DNA of 55,540 nucleotides from CAZJFC01 sp964545245 (GCA_964545245.1 CAZJFC010000005.1:1-55540), one strand, 5' to 3'. Positions 23,230 to 31,232 are shown, counted from the first letter of the stretch. The notes: generated by a model not told the origin, from the letters alone. Made by a program: numbers and translations.

Positions 23230-23878
23230 GCAATTCCAGTCACCTAATTTCGATGAGCGCAACTCCCCCGTTGAAATGCTCATATTGCATTATACGGGTA
23301 TGAAAACCGCCCAGGAGGCCATAGACCGCCTGTGCGACCTGGCCAGCAAGGTCAGCGCGCATTATGTGCTGGACGAGGATGGCTCACTTTACCAGCTTGT
23401 TGATGAATCAAAACGCGCATGGCACGCCGGGATCAGCTATTGGCGAGGGCGGGAAAACGTGAATGCATGCTCTATCGGCATTGAAATCGTGAATCCCGGC
23501 CATGAATGGGGCTACCGCCCGTTCACCGAAGATCAATATATAAAACTTATCGATTTATGCTTATCGATAAAGAAAACTTATGGAATCAAGGATATTGATA
23601 TAGTCGGCCATTCCGACATCGCCCCGGAGCGAAAGCAAGACCCCGGCGAGCTTTTCGACTGGAAACGGCTGGCAGAAAATGGAATTGGCCTGTGGCAAGC
23701 AACCACGCAACCACGCAACCACACAACCACGCAACTAACCGAACTCGGCTACCAAACCCACGATGCAGCCTCGATAACCGCCTTCCAGCGCCATTGGCGG
23801 CAGGAAAAGGTTAACGGCGTCTGGGATGATGAATGTTGCGAAATCCTGCAAAACCTGCTAGAACAGGCTGGCAGATAG
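23219..23878 (+). CDS. AmpD-like N-acetylmuramoyl-L-alanine amidase
   Basis: Zinc amidase cutting the MurNAc-L-Ala bond of (anhydro)muropeptides. The N-terminal Amidase_2 domain has zinc ligands His24 (LILHYTG), His131 (IVGHSDIAP) and Asp141 (KQDPG). No signal peptide, so a cytoplasmic AmpD-type recycling role is likely. Residues 160-175 are a low-complexity linker encoded by an 8-bp tandem repeat, followed by a small helical peptidoglycan-binding-like domain (176-217). The start is taken as GTG 23219, overlapping the J-domain gene by 11 bp, because the family normally begins with SPNFDER. The last codons and stop overlap the RNase P RNA 5' end. Confidence 0.88.
   Translation: MVSRQFQSPNFDERNSPVEMLILHYTGMKTAQEAIDRLCDLASKVSAHYVLDEDGSLYQLVDESKRAWHAGISYWRGRENVNACSIGIEIVNPGHEWGYRPFTEDQYIKLIDLCLSIKKTYGIKDIDIVGHSDIAPERKQDPGELFDWKRLAENGIGLWQATTQPRNHTTTQLTELGYQTHDAASITAFQRHWRQEKVNGVWDDECCEILQNLLEQAGR
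23701..23732 (+). repeat. 8-bp tandem repeat (AACCACGC) x4 inside the amidase gene
   Basis: Four consecutive units AACCACGC, AACCACGC, AACCACAC, AACCACGC, with degenerate flanks. It encodes part of the Thr/Gln-rich linker between the amidase and the C-terminal domain. Eight is not a multiple of three, so gain or loss of one unit would shift the frame. Confidence 0.85.
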
Positions 23879-24250
23879 CCGGATGGCAGCCGCGTGGCAA
23901 CACGGGGAGGAAAGTCCGGGCTTCACAGAAACAAGACAGCGGGTAATAACCGCCCGGGGCAACCCGAGGGAAAGTGCAACAGAAAACAAACCGCCTTGGT
24001 GTTCGCTCTCGAGAGACATTAAGGTAAGGGTGAAAAGGCGGGGTAAGAGCCCACCGCTTTGCCGGTAACGGCAAAGGCATTGAAAACCCTGTCTGGAGAA
24101 AGATCAAATAGGGGCGGCGTCAAGCCTGTTTCTGGCGTGCCGTCCGGGTAGATCGTTAGAGGTTATTGGTAACAATAATCCTAGATGAATTGCCATCTCC
24201 GCGGCCAGGTAGGCGGCGCAGACAGAATCCGGCTTACAGGCTATCTGCCA
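23869..24250 (+). ncRNA. rnpB: RNase P RNA (type A)
   Basis: Catalytic RNA that matures tRNA 5' ends. The outer helix P1 pairs TGGCAGATAGCC (23869-23880) with GGCTATCTGCCA (24239-24250). Conserved blocks are present: GAGGAAAGTCCGGGC, CAACAGAAA, GTAAGAGCCCACCG, and near the 3' end TAGATGAATTGCC and CAGAATCCGGCTTAC. Length about 380 nt is typical. Its first bases lie within the amidase stop region, and its last ten bases include the stop codon of the opposite-strand gene that follows. Confidence 0.95.
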
Positions 24251-25173
24251 CTTCTTCCTGCTGATTGTTGGACTTCAGGAGCCTTCCCGCCAGAAACCTG
24301 TGGAGGAATTAATCCCCCCAGATCTTTTTCTTTTACCTTTTTTAATTTACCATCTTCCTTATCAAAATTCAGTTCCCCTCCTAATTCTTTAGAGCCATCT
24401 TTTTTCTCTATCTGCCGAACATTAATATTACCGCCCGGCCAATCTATACCGAACGTTTTTGCATTTGTTTCGATTATTGTTGTTGGCATTTCCTTACCGG
24501 GAGAACGGATGGCTAGCTTTGCATCTTCAGTAATACCTATTTTTCCAACCTTAAGCCCCTTATCTGCCAATAACTCGTCCAGATCCTTGCCATTCGTGCC
24601 ATCTCTTGCGTTGCCATGCGCTGCACCAAAAAAGACGCTGGTTTTACCGGTTTTGGCAATTTCAGCTACCCTGTCAGCAACGATTTTATCCCCATCTATC
24701 CTGGGAGCAAAATCTACCGTACCCTCTGCCCTGGTCTTTTCTTTGGCGCCACTATCCACCGCATGAGTTTTTATCCCCTTTTCTCCTGCATAAATTACCC
24801 CTTCAGCCATTACTTTAAAATGCTCACGCTCTTCTTTACTGCCCTCTTTAAAAGCAGCATTGCCAACACTTTTTACAGCATAATCAACAAATTTTTCCTT
24901 AATTTGATCCCTCTGCTCCGGCGTTACTTTTGCCCCTTTAGAAATCGCATCACCAACATTATGTAAATAATCCAGTGCCGGCTGCATTAATTTGGGCGTG
25001 TTTTCGAGGGCAATATTTTTTGTGCCACCCGCAGCCTGGGCATCTATATTATCTTTTGAATAAAAATGCCGCTGCACATGCTTGCTGGCATGGTCATAGT
25101 CCTGATACATTGTCACATCGTTCTGGCTCACAACGTGCTGCGTGACCGCCTTGGCTACATTCTTATCGGACAT
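24241..25173 (-). CDS. Unknown protein with a GAAHG motif, tail-to-tail with rnpB
   Basis: 310 residues, hydrophilic, Lys/Asp/Gly-rich, no signal peptide or membrane segment. The middle (TSVFFGAAHGNARDGTNGKDLDELLADKGLKVGKIG) resembles the conserved HG loop of TraB/GumN-like proteins, and the flanks look flexible. That likeness is only by motif and may be chance. Its stop codon (24241-24243) falls inside the 3' strand of the RNase P P1 helix on the other strand. The start at 25173 is divergent from the phosphomannomutase gene. Function unknown. Confidence 0.7.
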   Translation of the reverse strand: MSDKNVAKAVTQHVVSQNDVTMYQDYDHASKHVQRHFYSKDNIDAQAAGGTKNIALENTPKLMQPALDYLHNVGDAISKGAKVTPEQRDQIKEKFVDYAVKSVGNAAFKEGSKEEREHFKVMAEGVIYAGEKGIKTHAVDSGAKEKTRAEGTVDFAPRIDGDKIVADRVAEIAKTGKTSVFFGAAHGNARDGTNGKDLDELLADKGLKVGKIGITEDAKLAIRSPGKEMPTTIIETNAKTFGIDWPGGNINVRQIEKKDGSKELGGELNFDKEDGKLKKVKEKDLGGLIPPQVSGGKAPEVQQSAGRSGR

Positions 25174-25249
25174 AAGTCAAATTTACTTAATTTTTATTAA
25201 AAACAAGTAAATTTATTGCTAAATTCGCCCTATGTAATAAAAACTTCAA

Positions 25250-26599
25250 ATGCATAAATTTAATCCTTCAATTTTCCGCGAATATGACATCCGCGGTATT
25301 TTCAATGAAACCCTGACCCTTGATGACGCCTATTGGATTGGCCGCTCTTATGCCCAAAAGCGGGAAAAAGGGAAAATAGCAATAGGTTATGATGGCAGAT
25401 TATCCTCCCCCGCCCTTAGCGAAGCTCTTGCAAAAGGGCTTAATGATGGCGGAATCGACGTTGTGGATATCGGCCTTGTCCCTACCCCCGCGACATATTT
25501 CGCCGTCTTCCACCTTAACCTTGATGGCGGAATCATGGTCACCGGTTCACATAACCCGCCAGACCATAACGGTTTCAAAATAATGCTGGGCAAGGATTCA
25601 CTGCATGGGGAACAAATCCGCCAGTTGGCTGATTTGGAGATTCGGGATTCGGGACAGGAGATCCGGGGAAAAGTAGAGCAATATGATATAAAACCAGAAT
25701 ACATCAAAAAACTACTCTCGAATTTTAATTCCCAAATCCCGAATCTTGCCATAGGCTGGGACCCCGGTAATGGCGCGGCGGGCGAAATTATTGAAATGCT
25801 TGCCCCAGAACTTTCGGCAAAACATTCCCTGCTGAATACAAAAATTGATGGGACTTTTCCCTCTCACCACCCTGACCCGACAGTGGAAAAAAACCTTGGG
25901 CAGCTCAAGGAAGAAATAGCAAAACATAAGCTGGACGTGGGTTTTGCCTTCGATGGCGATGGTGACAGGGTCGGTATTGTGGATGGCAAAGGCAGGCCGA
26001 TCTGGGGCGACCAGATATTGGCAATCCTCGCAAAGGATATTGCGAAAAAATATCCCGGCGCACCAATTGTCGCCGATGTTAAAACCAGCAGTACAGTGTT
26101 CGATTACATTGCCTCACTAGGGTTAAAACCGGTGATGTGGAAAACCGGGCATTCCTTAATCAAGGCAAAAATGAAGGAGCTTAACGCCCCGCTGGCCGGG
26201 GAGATGAGCGCGCATATCTTTTTTGCCGATGATTATTATGGTTATGATGACGGGATACTCGCCGCCATACGCTTCCTGAAAATTATGGTTGAAAGCGGCA
26301 AAAGCGCCGCCGAACTGCTGGACGAGTTGCCAAAGACTTTCTCCACCCCCGAAATCCGTTTTGAAGTACCGGAGGAAAGGAAATTTGCCATTGTTGAAGA
26401 GATAAAAACCGCTCTCCTTGCCGAGGGAACCGAGTTCTCCGATATTGATGGAGTGCGCGCGCAGCTCGGTAGCGGTTGGTGGCTGTTAAGGGCTTCCAAC
26501 ACCGGGAACCATCTGGTCGCGCGTGCCGAGGCTGACTCGGAGGCCTCACTGGAGGAACTGAAAGCGGAGCTGAATAAGCATTTAAAAGCCAGATTATAA
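25250..26599 (+). CDS. Phosphomannomutase / phosphoglucomutase
   Basis: Interconverts hexose 6- and 1-phosphates, feeding GDP-mannose or UDP-glucose for surface polysaccharide. Alpha-D-phosphohexomutase fold of four domains. The phosphoserine Ser100 is in TGSHNPPDHNG. The metal loop is DGDGDRVGIVD near residue 230, and the sugar loop GEMSAHIFF comes near residue 320. The closing phosphate loop RASNTGNHLVARAEA is also present. Length 449 matches AlgC/ManB-type bifunctional enzymes; which sugar is preferred cannot be told from sequence. Confidence 0.94.
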   Translation: MHKFNPSIFREYDIRGIFNETLTLDDAYWIGRSYAQKREKGKIAIGYDGRLSSPALSEALAKGLNDGGIDVVDIGLVPTPATYFAVFHLNLDGGIMVTGSHNPPDHNGFKIMLGKDSLHGEQIRQLADLEIRDSGQEIRGKVEQYDIKPEYIKKLLSNFNSQIPNLAIGWDPGNGAAGEIIEMLAPELSAKHSLLNTKIDGTFPSHHPDPTVEKNLGQLKEEIAKHKLDVGFAFDGDGDRVGIVDGKGRPIWGDQILAILAKDIAKKYPGAPIVADVKTSSTVFDYIASLGLKPVMWKTGHSLIKAKMKELNAPLAGEMSAHIFFADDYYGYDDGILAAIRFLKIMVESGKSAAELLDELPKTFSTPEIRFEVPEERKFAIVEEIKTALLAEGTEFSDIDGVRAQLGSGWWLLRASNTGNHLVARAEADSEASLEELKAELNKHLKARL

Positions 26600-26704
26600 A
26601 TTTAGTTACTTTAACTTGTAACTAACCAAATTAAGAAGATGTTAACACCTGCTACTTATCATTAAGTTCATTATACTTTTTGAAAATGAATTCGGGAGGA
26701 CTGT

Positions 26705-27202
26705 ATGCCAGAAGAAAAAAAAGATCAGGCAGAATTTGAAGAAAAAATGTCTAAAGTATATGATAGACTAATTGAGGCAGACACTGAACATAACATCGGC
26801 TGGAACGGGAAGCACAGGCACTTTCCCCCCTCAGGCGGGAATGGTGAAAGATATATAAGTCGGGAGGAACTGCACAATTATCTGGAAAAAAAACTTGATA
26901 GCGCCAGCTTACCAAAAGGAGTCACAATAAAAGAACTGTCTGAAGAAATTTTTTCTACCCTGGATAACAGATATGTTTTTGCAGATGGCATCGTAATTAC
27001 TTCTGATAGTAACCGATGGAAAGACGACCGTGTAAGAGGCGGCGTTGATAATATTGAAAATGTATTAGAGAAACCGGAAAATCAACAACTTCTGAAATTT
27101 CTTGCCGACCTAAACCCTGCTGATATCCCCGCTAACGGAAGCTTTAAGGAAGCGCCGGCAGTAAACCAGCCTAATAACGATTCAGTAAAAAACCAAAGAT
27201 AG
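26705..27202 (+). CDS. Unknown acidic protein
   Basis: 165 residues with a good ribosome site (GGGAGG 8 bp before the ATG). Highly charged and soluble, no signal peptide. Residues around ERYISREELHNYLEKKLDSASL are helical and recall an EF-hand-like helix, but no full calcium loop is present. The end (NQPNNDSVKNQR) looks disordered. A short TTTCCCCCCTCAGGCGGG stretch near 26821-26838 resembles the window's repeats but is too small to assign. I recognise no family. It is convergent with the small gene that follows, their stop codons being adjacent. Confidence 0.65.
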   Translation: MPEEKKDQAEFEEKMSKVYDRLIEADTEHNIGWNGKHRHFPPSGGNGERYISREELHNYLEKKLDSASLPKGVTIKELSEEIFSTLDNRYVFADGIVITSDSNRWKDDRVRGGVDNIENVLEKPENQQLLKFLADLNPADIPANGSFKEAPAVNQPNNDSVKNQR

Positions 27203-27370
27203 CTATACGCGTGAATAGCCACGACCATTGCCGCGCTTGTTAAGAAGCTGCTGGTAAGAAAGCGGCACGACGTTATCAAAGCCGTATTCCGTCATTTTAC
27301 CGGCCAGTTCGATAACATCGTCTGTTGTTTCTTCGCATTCCCGCAAAACTAACTGTACTGCTGCGATCAT
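27203..27370 (-). CDS. Unknown 55-residue protein
   Basis: MIAAVQLVLRECEETTDD opens the protein; the rest continues VIELAGKMTEYGFDNVVPLS and ends RGNGRGYSRV. A GGAG site lies 5 bp before the ATG at 27370, three bases after the stop of the 110-residue gene, suggesting translational coupling. Charged N-terminal helix and basic Gly/Arg tail; no domain recognised. Real coding is supported by the ribosome site, tight spacing and the ordinary amino-acid make-up. Confidence 0.65.
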   Translation of the reverse strand: MIAAVQLVLRECEETTDDVIELAGKMTEYGFDNVVPLSYQQLLNKRGNGRGYSRV

Positions 27371-27373
27371 ATT

Positions 27374-27706
27374 TTACTCCTCTTGAGAACCATTCTTAGC
27401 ACTAATTCTATATTCTTCAATAGCTAATAACACTTTTCTTAACGCTGCGCCCACACGGACTTTCATGGCATTGGTCGGCGCCTCGCCCCGCTCTATCAAA
27501 CCGCTAAAATCCTCAGCAATCTGGTTGGCAGATTCTTCAATCTGTTTCACCAGCGGGTCGATCTCGAAAAGGAACTGCTCATGGTCAGTGACCGATTCGT
27601 GATAGGCGAGCTTGAGTATGTTTTCGGCATGGTCATAGAGCCTGACGATCTGGTCATAGACCTCGTCAAACTGGGTTTCTTCATTCTTTACAGCATTACT
27701 TGCCAT
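27374..27706 (-). CDS. Unknown 110-residue helical protein
   Basis: Acidic, almost entirely alpha-helical with heptad-like spacing (FDEVYDQIVRLYDHAENILKLAY; QIEESANQIAEDFSGLIERG), so a small helical bundle or coiled coil is likely. No Cys, no signal peptide, no family recognised. It forms a two-gene unit with the 55-residue gene downstream. The upstream 290-bp gap up to tRNA-Ser carries its promoter; a short AGCCGG-GAGTT-CCGGCT hairpin lies at about 27968-27984. Confidence 0.7.
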   Translation of the reverse strand: MASNAVKNEETQFDEVYDQIVRLYDHAENILKLAYHESVTDHEQFLFEIDPLVKQIEESANQIAEDFSGLIERGEAPTNAMKVRVGAALRKVLLAIEEYRISAKNGSQEE

Positions 27707-27996
27707 GCCTTAACTCAGCCCCTGAATATTGGGTATTTTATGGAATATAAACGATTATTTAACTTTTGTAAAGAGTTTTCTATTATTGGTATAATCTTTT
27801 TTGACTCAGGTAAAATAGGAATGATTCGCAGAGAATGCAAGTTTATTGTTGAAATTTCCGTTTTCTGGTTTATCTCTGTCCATCCCACAGGGGAATATGC
27901 TGCGAAACGGCTAAAAACGCCATAAACAGCAGGAAGGAAGGGTAGCGGAGCCGTAAAATCCGCCTTCAGCCGGGAGTTCCGGCTGGCGACATATAC

Positions 27997-28088
27997 GGAG
28001 GGGTGGCCGAGTGGCTGAAGGCAACGGTTTGCTAAATCGTCATACAGGGAAACTTGTATCGTGGGTTCGAATCCCATCCCCTCCGCCA
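27997..28088 (+). tRNA. tRNA-Ser (anticodon GCU)
   Basis: Acceptor strands GGAGGGG (27997-28003) and CCCCTCC (28078-28084) pair fully, followed by discriminator G and an encoded CCA. The anticodon loop reads TTTGCTAAA (GCT, reads AGC/AGU). The long variable arm (TACAG...CTTGTA) is typical of class II tRNA-Ser. The T loop is TTCGAAT. It sits at the left edge of an AT-richer block with defence genes, a common place for island insertion. Confidence 0.96.
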
Positions 28089-28316
28089 CTTTTAGTGGGA
28101 TATTCCATATAATACAATAGTTTGGTGGGTCACATGCATTCCTGACCTACAAATTAACCCACAAATAGATAGCGGATAGAGATGTACGTTTATGAACACG
28201 TACGATAGCAAGGGGGGTATACTTTTTTAGAAAACGGCTTTATGGGAGCGGAGATAGTTACAAACACAATACATGACCCCTTCCCATTTTTGGGTACTAT
28301 TTCAAAAAAAGATATT

Positions 28317-28868
28317 TTACAATTCAAACCCTAAAGTAATTAGCAGCCCTTTCAGGCTTTGGTCGTGCTTGGCAACACGCAATAAATCATCTAATGAAAA
28401 TTTTGAGGAGAGAGTTCTGCTATCAACAGGTTTTCTATAATCAGGCCATACACGCTGCAACTGGGCTAGAGTATTCGATGCGTTTGGCTGGACTTGTTCA
28501 TTTCCTTTGAACATCCGCAGAAACAAGCCTTCCTGATTAGGGGATTGGAGGCATATATCCACCTTTGCTTTTTTGGCCTCCTCCTGTAGTTTTTGTATTG
28601 CCCAACCATCATCTTCCCTTATAGCACGGTCTAAATCCACTATTAGGATAGTGGATTTAGCGCTATATCTTTCCTTGCGTTGCCGTTGCCTGACGACTTC
28701 GGCCAGCATGGTTTTGTAACCTCCGCCACCTAAAGGTTGGCAGTCAAGATGGATATGCAACCCCAGTTGTTCGGACAGTTCTTGAAGCCACTTCACAAAA
28801 GATTGTTCGCCATCACCTTCAACAGCAATAAAAAATCTAGTACGCTGAACAATTGTCTTGCGGGGCAT
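28317..28868 (-). CDS. RloB-like TOPRIM protein (AbiLii-type)
   Basis: 183 residues. A TOPRIM-like pattern is visible: Glu17 in FIAVEGDGEQSFVKWL, the glycine turn LGGGGYKTM, then the DxD of TILIVDLD (Asp78, Asp80). These acidic residues would bind metal for a nuclease reaction. RloB/AbiLii proteins are the partners of AAA ATPases in abortive-infection pairs (RloAB, AbiL, and the related PARIS AriAB). The gene starts two bases after the ATPase stop, so the two are coupled. Codon use is visibly more AT-rich than in the housekeeping genes. Defence is inferred from family and context. Confidence 0.85.
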   Translation of the reverse strand: MPRKTIVQRTRFFIAVEGDGEQSFVKWLQELSEQLGLHIHLDCQPLGGGGYKTMLAEVVRQRQRKERYSAKSTILIVDLDRAIREDDGWAIQKLQEEAKKAKVDICLQSPNQEGLFLRMFKGNEQVQPNASNTLAQLQRVWPDYRKPVDSRTLSSKFSLDDLLRVAKHDQSLKGLLITLGFEL

Positions 28869-28870
28869 TT

Positions 28871-30067
28871 TTATCCTATATGTGGCACAGCACCGAGTTC
28901 TCCGGCGAGATATTTTTTCATTAAGCTTGGCTCTCGACGCAATCCCTTAATATCACGCGCTCCATATATCCTGCTAGCTTTTCCGCTAGGCTTTTCTGCA
29001 AAATATACCTGCTCTTTTTCCAAGTCCTGAAGCAATGCCGGATTATGGGCGGTAAAAATTAATTGTGCGCCATGAGGGTTGCGTGTTGAATCGCCAAACC
29101 ACCGGAACAACTCCGGCACAAGTAAGGGGTGTAGGTCGGTATCCAGTTCATCTATCACTGCTACGCTGCCATTTTCCAATACATAATGCAGCCGTGGGAA
29201 TATTTCGACAAAGCGTTGCGTTCCGCTTGATTCTTCATTCAAAAAAACAAAATTATCCAATCCTACATGGCTGAATTTAGCAAATAACCCATTGCTGCCT
29301 TGTTCCACTATCATGGACTCAAGGCCAACATCAAATCTACGCAACTCCCTGTTTAGATGGTCTAAACAATTTTTATTCATGGCATAGGTCATAAGCAATG
29401 AATCCATATTTTGCTGAACTTTATTAAAGCCAATAATATTGCTTTGCAGAGTAGAAACTAGCTGGCTTATAAAATTAGCCAGTTGGTGATTTAATTTAGC
29501 TAATGTGCTTATGACACTTGCATTAGGGCGTATGCTTTCTTTTCTGGGGTCATTATCGCTGGAAATAGCAAATTCCTGTCCGAACTTGAACTTTTGCCCA
29601 TGTCGTTCAAACAGACGGCGAAACTTTCCTTTTGGCGCATAGGACAAGGATTCGTAAGCAACGATTTTATTAAAAAAGTTATTGGCCTGATGTTGGACAT
29701 GTAGCTCATAACGAAAAATTGAAGATTCTCCATCAATACTTAATTGCCCATCAAATTCTATTGCAATTTTGGTAGGTTTACCCCACCAGTCTTTATGCCT
29801 ATAGGGTTGAAAAAGCATATCCATTTGCTCATTCATATCAAAACTTTTGCATACAAATAGGGCTGAATTAGCGATTGCCCGTAATACCGTTGATTTACCG
29901 GAAGCATTAGCACCAAAAAAGCCGATAACAGTCGGCAAACGGTAATCAGGTTCTGACCTTGGGACTTTAAAACATGGCAATTCAGGCGCATTTCGCGGAA
30001 CAGCAAAATCAAGCTCTTGCTTTTCTGCGATTGAGAAAAAGTTTTCTATGGATATTTTATACAGCAT
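28871..30067 (-). CDS. AAA ATPase of an RloA/AbiLi-type defence pair
   Basis: 398-residue SMC/OLD-like ATPase. Walker A is GANASGKST at 52-60. The signature-like SSGTQRF is near residue 280. Walker B VAVIDELD has Asp306-Glu307, and the switch His is in FTAHNPALL. The N-terminus (YKISIENFFSIAEKQELDF) is typical of the AAA_15/AAA_21 group. With the RloB-like gene directly downstream this is an AbiL/RloAB arrangement; PARIS is the closest well-studied analogue, in which the ATPase releases a TOPRIM nuclease when it senses a phage product. Mechanism here is inference. Confidence 0.88.
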   Translation of the reverse strand: MLYKISIENFFSIAEKQELDFAVPRNAPELPCFKVPRSEPDYRLPTVIGFFGANASGKSTVLRAIANSALFVCKSFDMNEQMDMLFQPYRHKDWWGKPTKIAIEFDGQLSIDGESSIFRYELHVQHQANNFFNKIVAYESLSYAPKGKFRRLFERHGQKFKFGQEFAISSDNDPRKESIRPNASVISTLAKLNHQLANFISQLVSTLQSNIIGFNKVQQNMDSLLMTYAMNKNCLDHLNRELRRFDVGLESMIVEQGSNGLFAKFSHVGLDNFVFLNEESSGTQRFVEIFPRLHYVLENGSVAVIDELDTDLHPLLVPELFRWFGDSTRNPHGAQLIFTAHNPALLQDLEKEQVYFAEKPSGKASRIYGARDIKGLRREPSLMKKYLAGELGAVPHIG

Positions 30068-30230
30068 ATTCGCATCTTTGCATATTTTATGTTAAAAGTC
30101 AAGTTTAGAGTGGTTTATGGTATAAAATAACTATAACTTTGCTTGGTAATGTACAAAAACCTTCTTTTTCTATGTGACTTACTATCAAATTGTTAATATT
30201 TTCAGATGCTATCTCAAAATTATGGGTTAG

Positions 30231-30371
30231 TTAAACATGTGCTAGCTGAACGACATCACCTATTCTTCTGTCGCTAAACTCCGCACCATATTTTTTCGCC
30301 AGCAATTTCTCTGCATCCTCTAAATATAATTCAACATCCTTACATGTCAGTTCTATCCTAGCATCTCGCAT
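30231..30371 (-). CDS. Unknown 46-residue protein upstream of the defence pair
   Basis: Starts MRDARIELTCKDVELYLEDA and ends RRIGDVVQLAHV. A strong GGAGGTG site lies 5 bp before the ATG at 30371, which is the main support. Acidic N-terminal helix, no domain recognised. It lies 47 bp after the gene at 30419-30829 and 163 bp before the ATPase, so all four may be one operon. It could be a sensor, antitoxin or unrelated cargo; nothing in the sequence decides. Confidence 0.55.
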   Translation of the reverse strand: MRDARIELTCKDVELYLEDAEKLLAKKYGAEFSDRRIGDVVQLAHV

Positions 30372-30418
30372 CACTAGCACCTCCGTTGTTATGCTTCACC
30401 GGATAAATGTGACTGTTA

Positions 30419-30829
30419 TCAACGATGTGCAGAGGTTTGGCACTTTGCGGTAAATGCGGCCAAATCCATTTCAATTAAAGCAGCGTTGGGCGTTGCTAGA
30501 TAGGGCTCGTGCTCATTACCTATCACTTTAAGCCAACGCCCTTCTTCCGGTTTCTTGGTAACAGCAAATGCTGGGGAGTGACGAACAGTGGCACATTCAT
30601 CATAAACAGCAAAGTCACCGGGCTGATAAGAAATTTCCGGTGCCTTTTCTAAGGATACCATAATATGTTTCAACGCAGCTTTTGGATAAGTGGCAGAATC
30701 ATTATCAATGAGTGCTGTGATCATTTTTTTCATATCTGGCAATAATAGGTTCGGCACAACTTTCTGAATAGGTGCGCTTACATCAAATAAGCTCGGCGAG
30801 AATTGGAATCTTTTTCCATCCTGCTGCAT
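30419..30829 (-). CDS. Unknown protein at the island's right side, start uncertain
   Basis: 136 residues from the ATG at 30829. The frame stays open upstream to about 30889 with coherent sequence (IKSASIPGIKPFSL) but has no normal start codon before a TGA, so the N-terminus may be longer with a rare start or cut off. A second frame is also open there (LLIEAICEPQRLDIKW and on), overlapping it, which suggests the remains of an upstream gene. The protein is soluble with a mixed alpha/beta pattern and contains YQPGDFAVYDE and RWLKVIGNEHEP. No family recognised. Confidence 0.6.
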   Translation of the reverse strand: MQQDGKRFQFSPSLFDVSAPIQKVVPNLLLPDMKKMITALIDNDSATYPKAALKHIMVSLEKAPEISYQPGDFAVYDECATVRHSPAFAVTKKPEEGRWLKVIGNEHEPYLATPNAALIEMDLAAFTAKCQTSAHR

Positions 30830-31031
30830 AAGCGAAAAAGGTTTTATGCCGGGAATAGATGCGGATTTAATCGAAAATCGTCAACTAAGGCCCGCCATTT
30901 AATATCGAGCCGCTGAGGTTCGCAGATAGCCTCAATCAGCAGGTTCGAAAATTCACAAAGTATAAATTGATAAATAGTCAAGATACTGTATTTATTAAAT
31001 AATCACAGGTTCGAATCTCACTTGGCTAATT

Positions 31032-31208
31032 ATGAGACAAAGCACGCGACAACAAGAATTATTCGATGATATTTGCGAGCATATCAAGCGCATGTATGCT
31101 GAACGTGGGGAAGTTCTAACCGAGCAGGAAGCCTTAGTTGCTACCAGAAATTGGTTGGGCTTTTGTGAGAAGCTGATAGAAATTGATAATATAGAGGGTA
31201 AGAAATAA
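31032..31208 (+). CDS. Unknown 58-residue helical protein
   Basis: Begins MRQSTRQQELFDDICEHIKR, continues MYAERGEVLTEQEALVATRN, and ends WLGFCEKLIEIDNIEGKK. Charged and helical, with a plausible small-protein composition but a weak ribosome site. It is in the same frame as the nuclease-transposase fusion that follows and is separated from it only by the TAA at 31206-31208; an ATG overlaps that stop (TAATG). A tRNA T-arm-like sequence lies immediately upstream. No family recognised. Confidence 0.5.
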   Translation: MRQSTRQQELFDDICEHIKRMYAERGEVLTEQEALVATRNWLGFCEKLIEIDNIEGKK

Positions 31209-31232
31209 TGCGCTAACCCTCCCAACCGTCGC

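Noticed and set aside
27715..28089. 124-residue minus-strand ORF starting MAEGMGFEPT
   Set aside because: It is the antisense of tRNA-Ser; MAEG-GFEPT proteins are a well-known false annotation across tRNA-Ser genes.
28184..28203. GTACGT...ACGTAC inverted repeat as operator or attachment site
   Set aside because: Only a 6-bp stem with no second copy at the other edge of the block.
31006..31025. CAGGTTCGAATCTC as an exact direct repeat of the tRNA-Ser 3' end (attR)
   Set aside because: Only about nine bases around TTCGAAT match, and these are common to most tRNA T-arms; kept only as a hint for the island edge.
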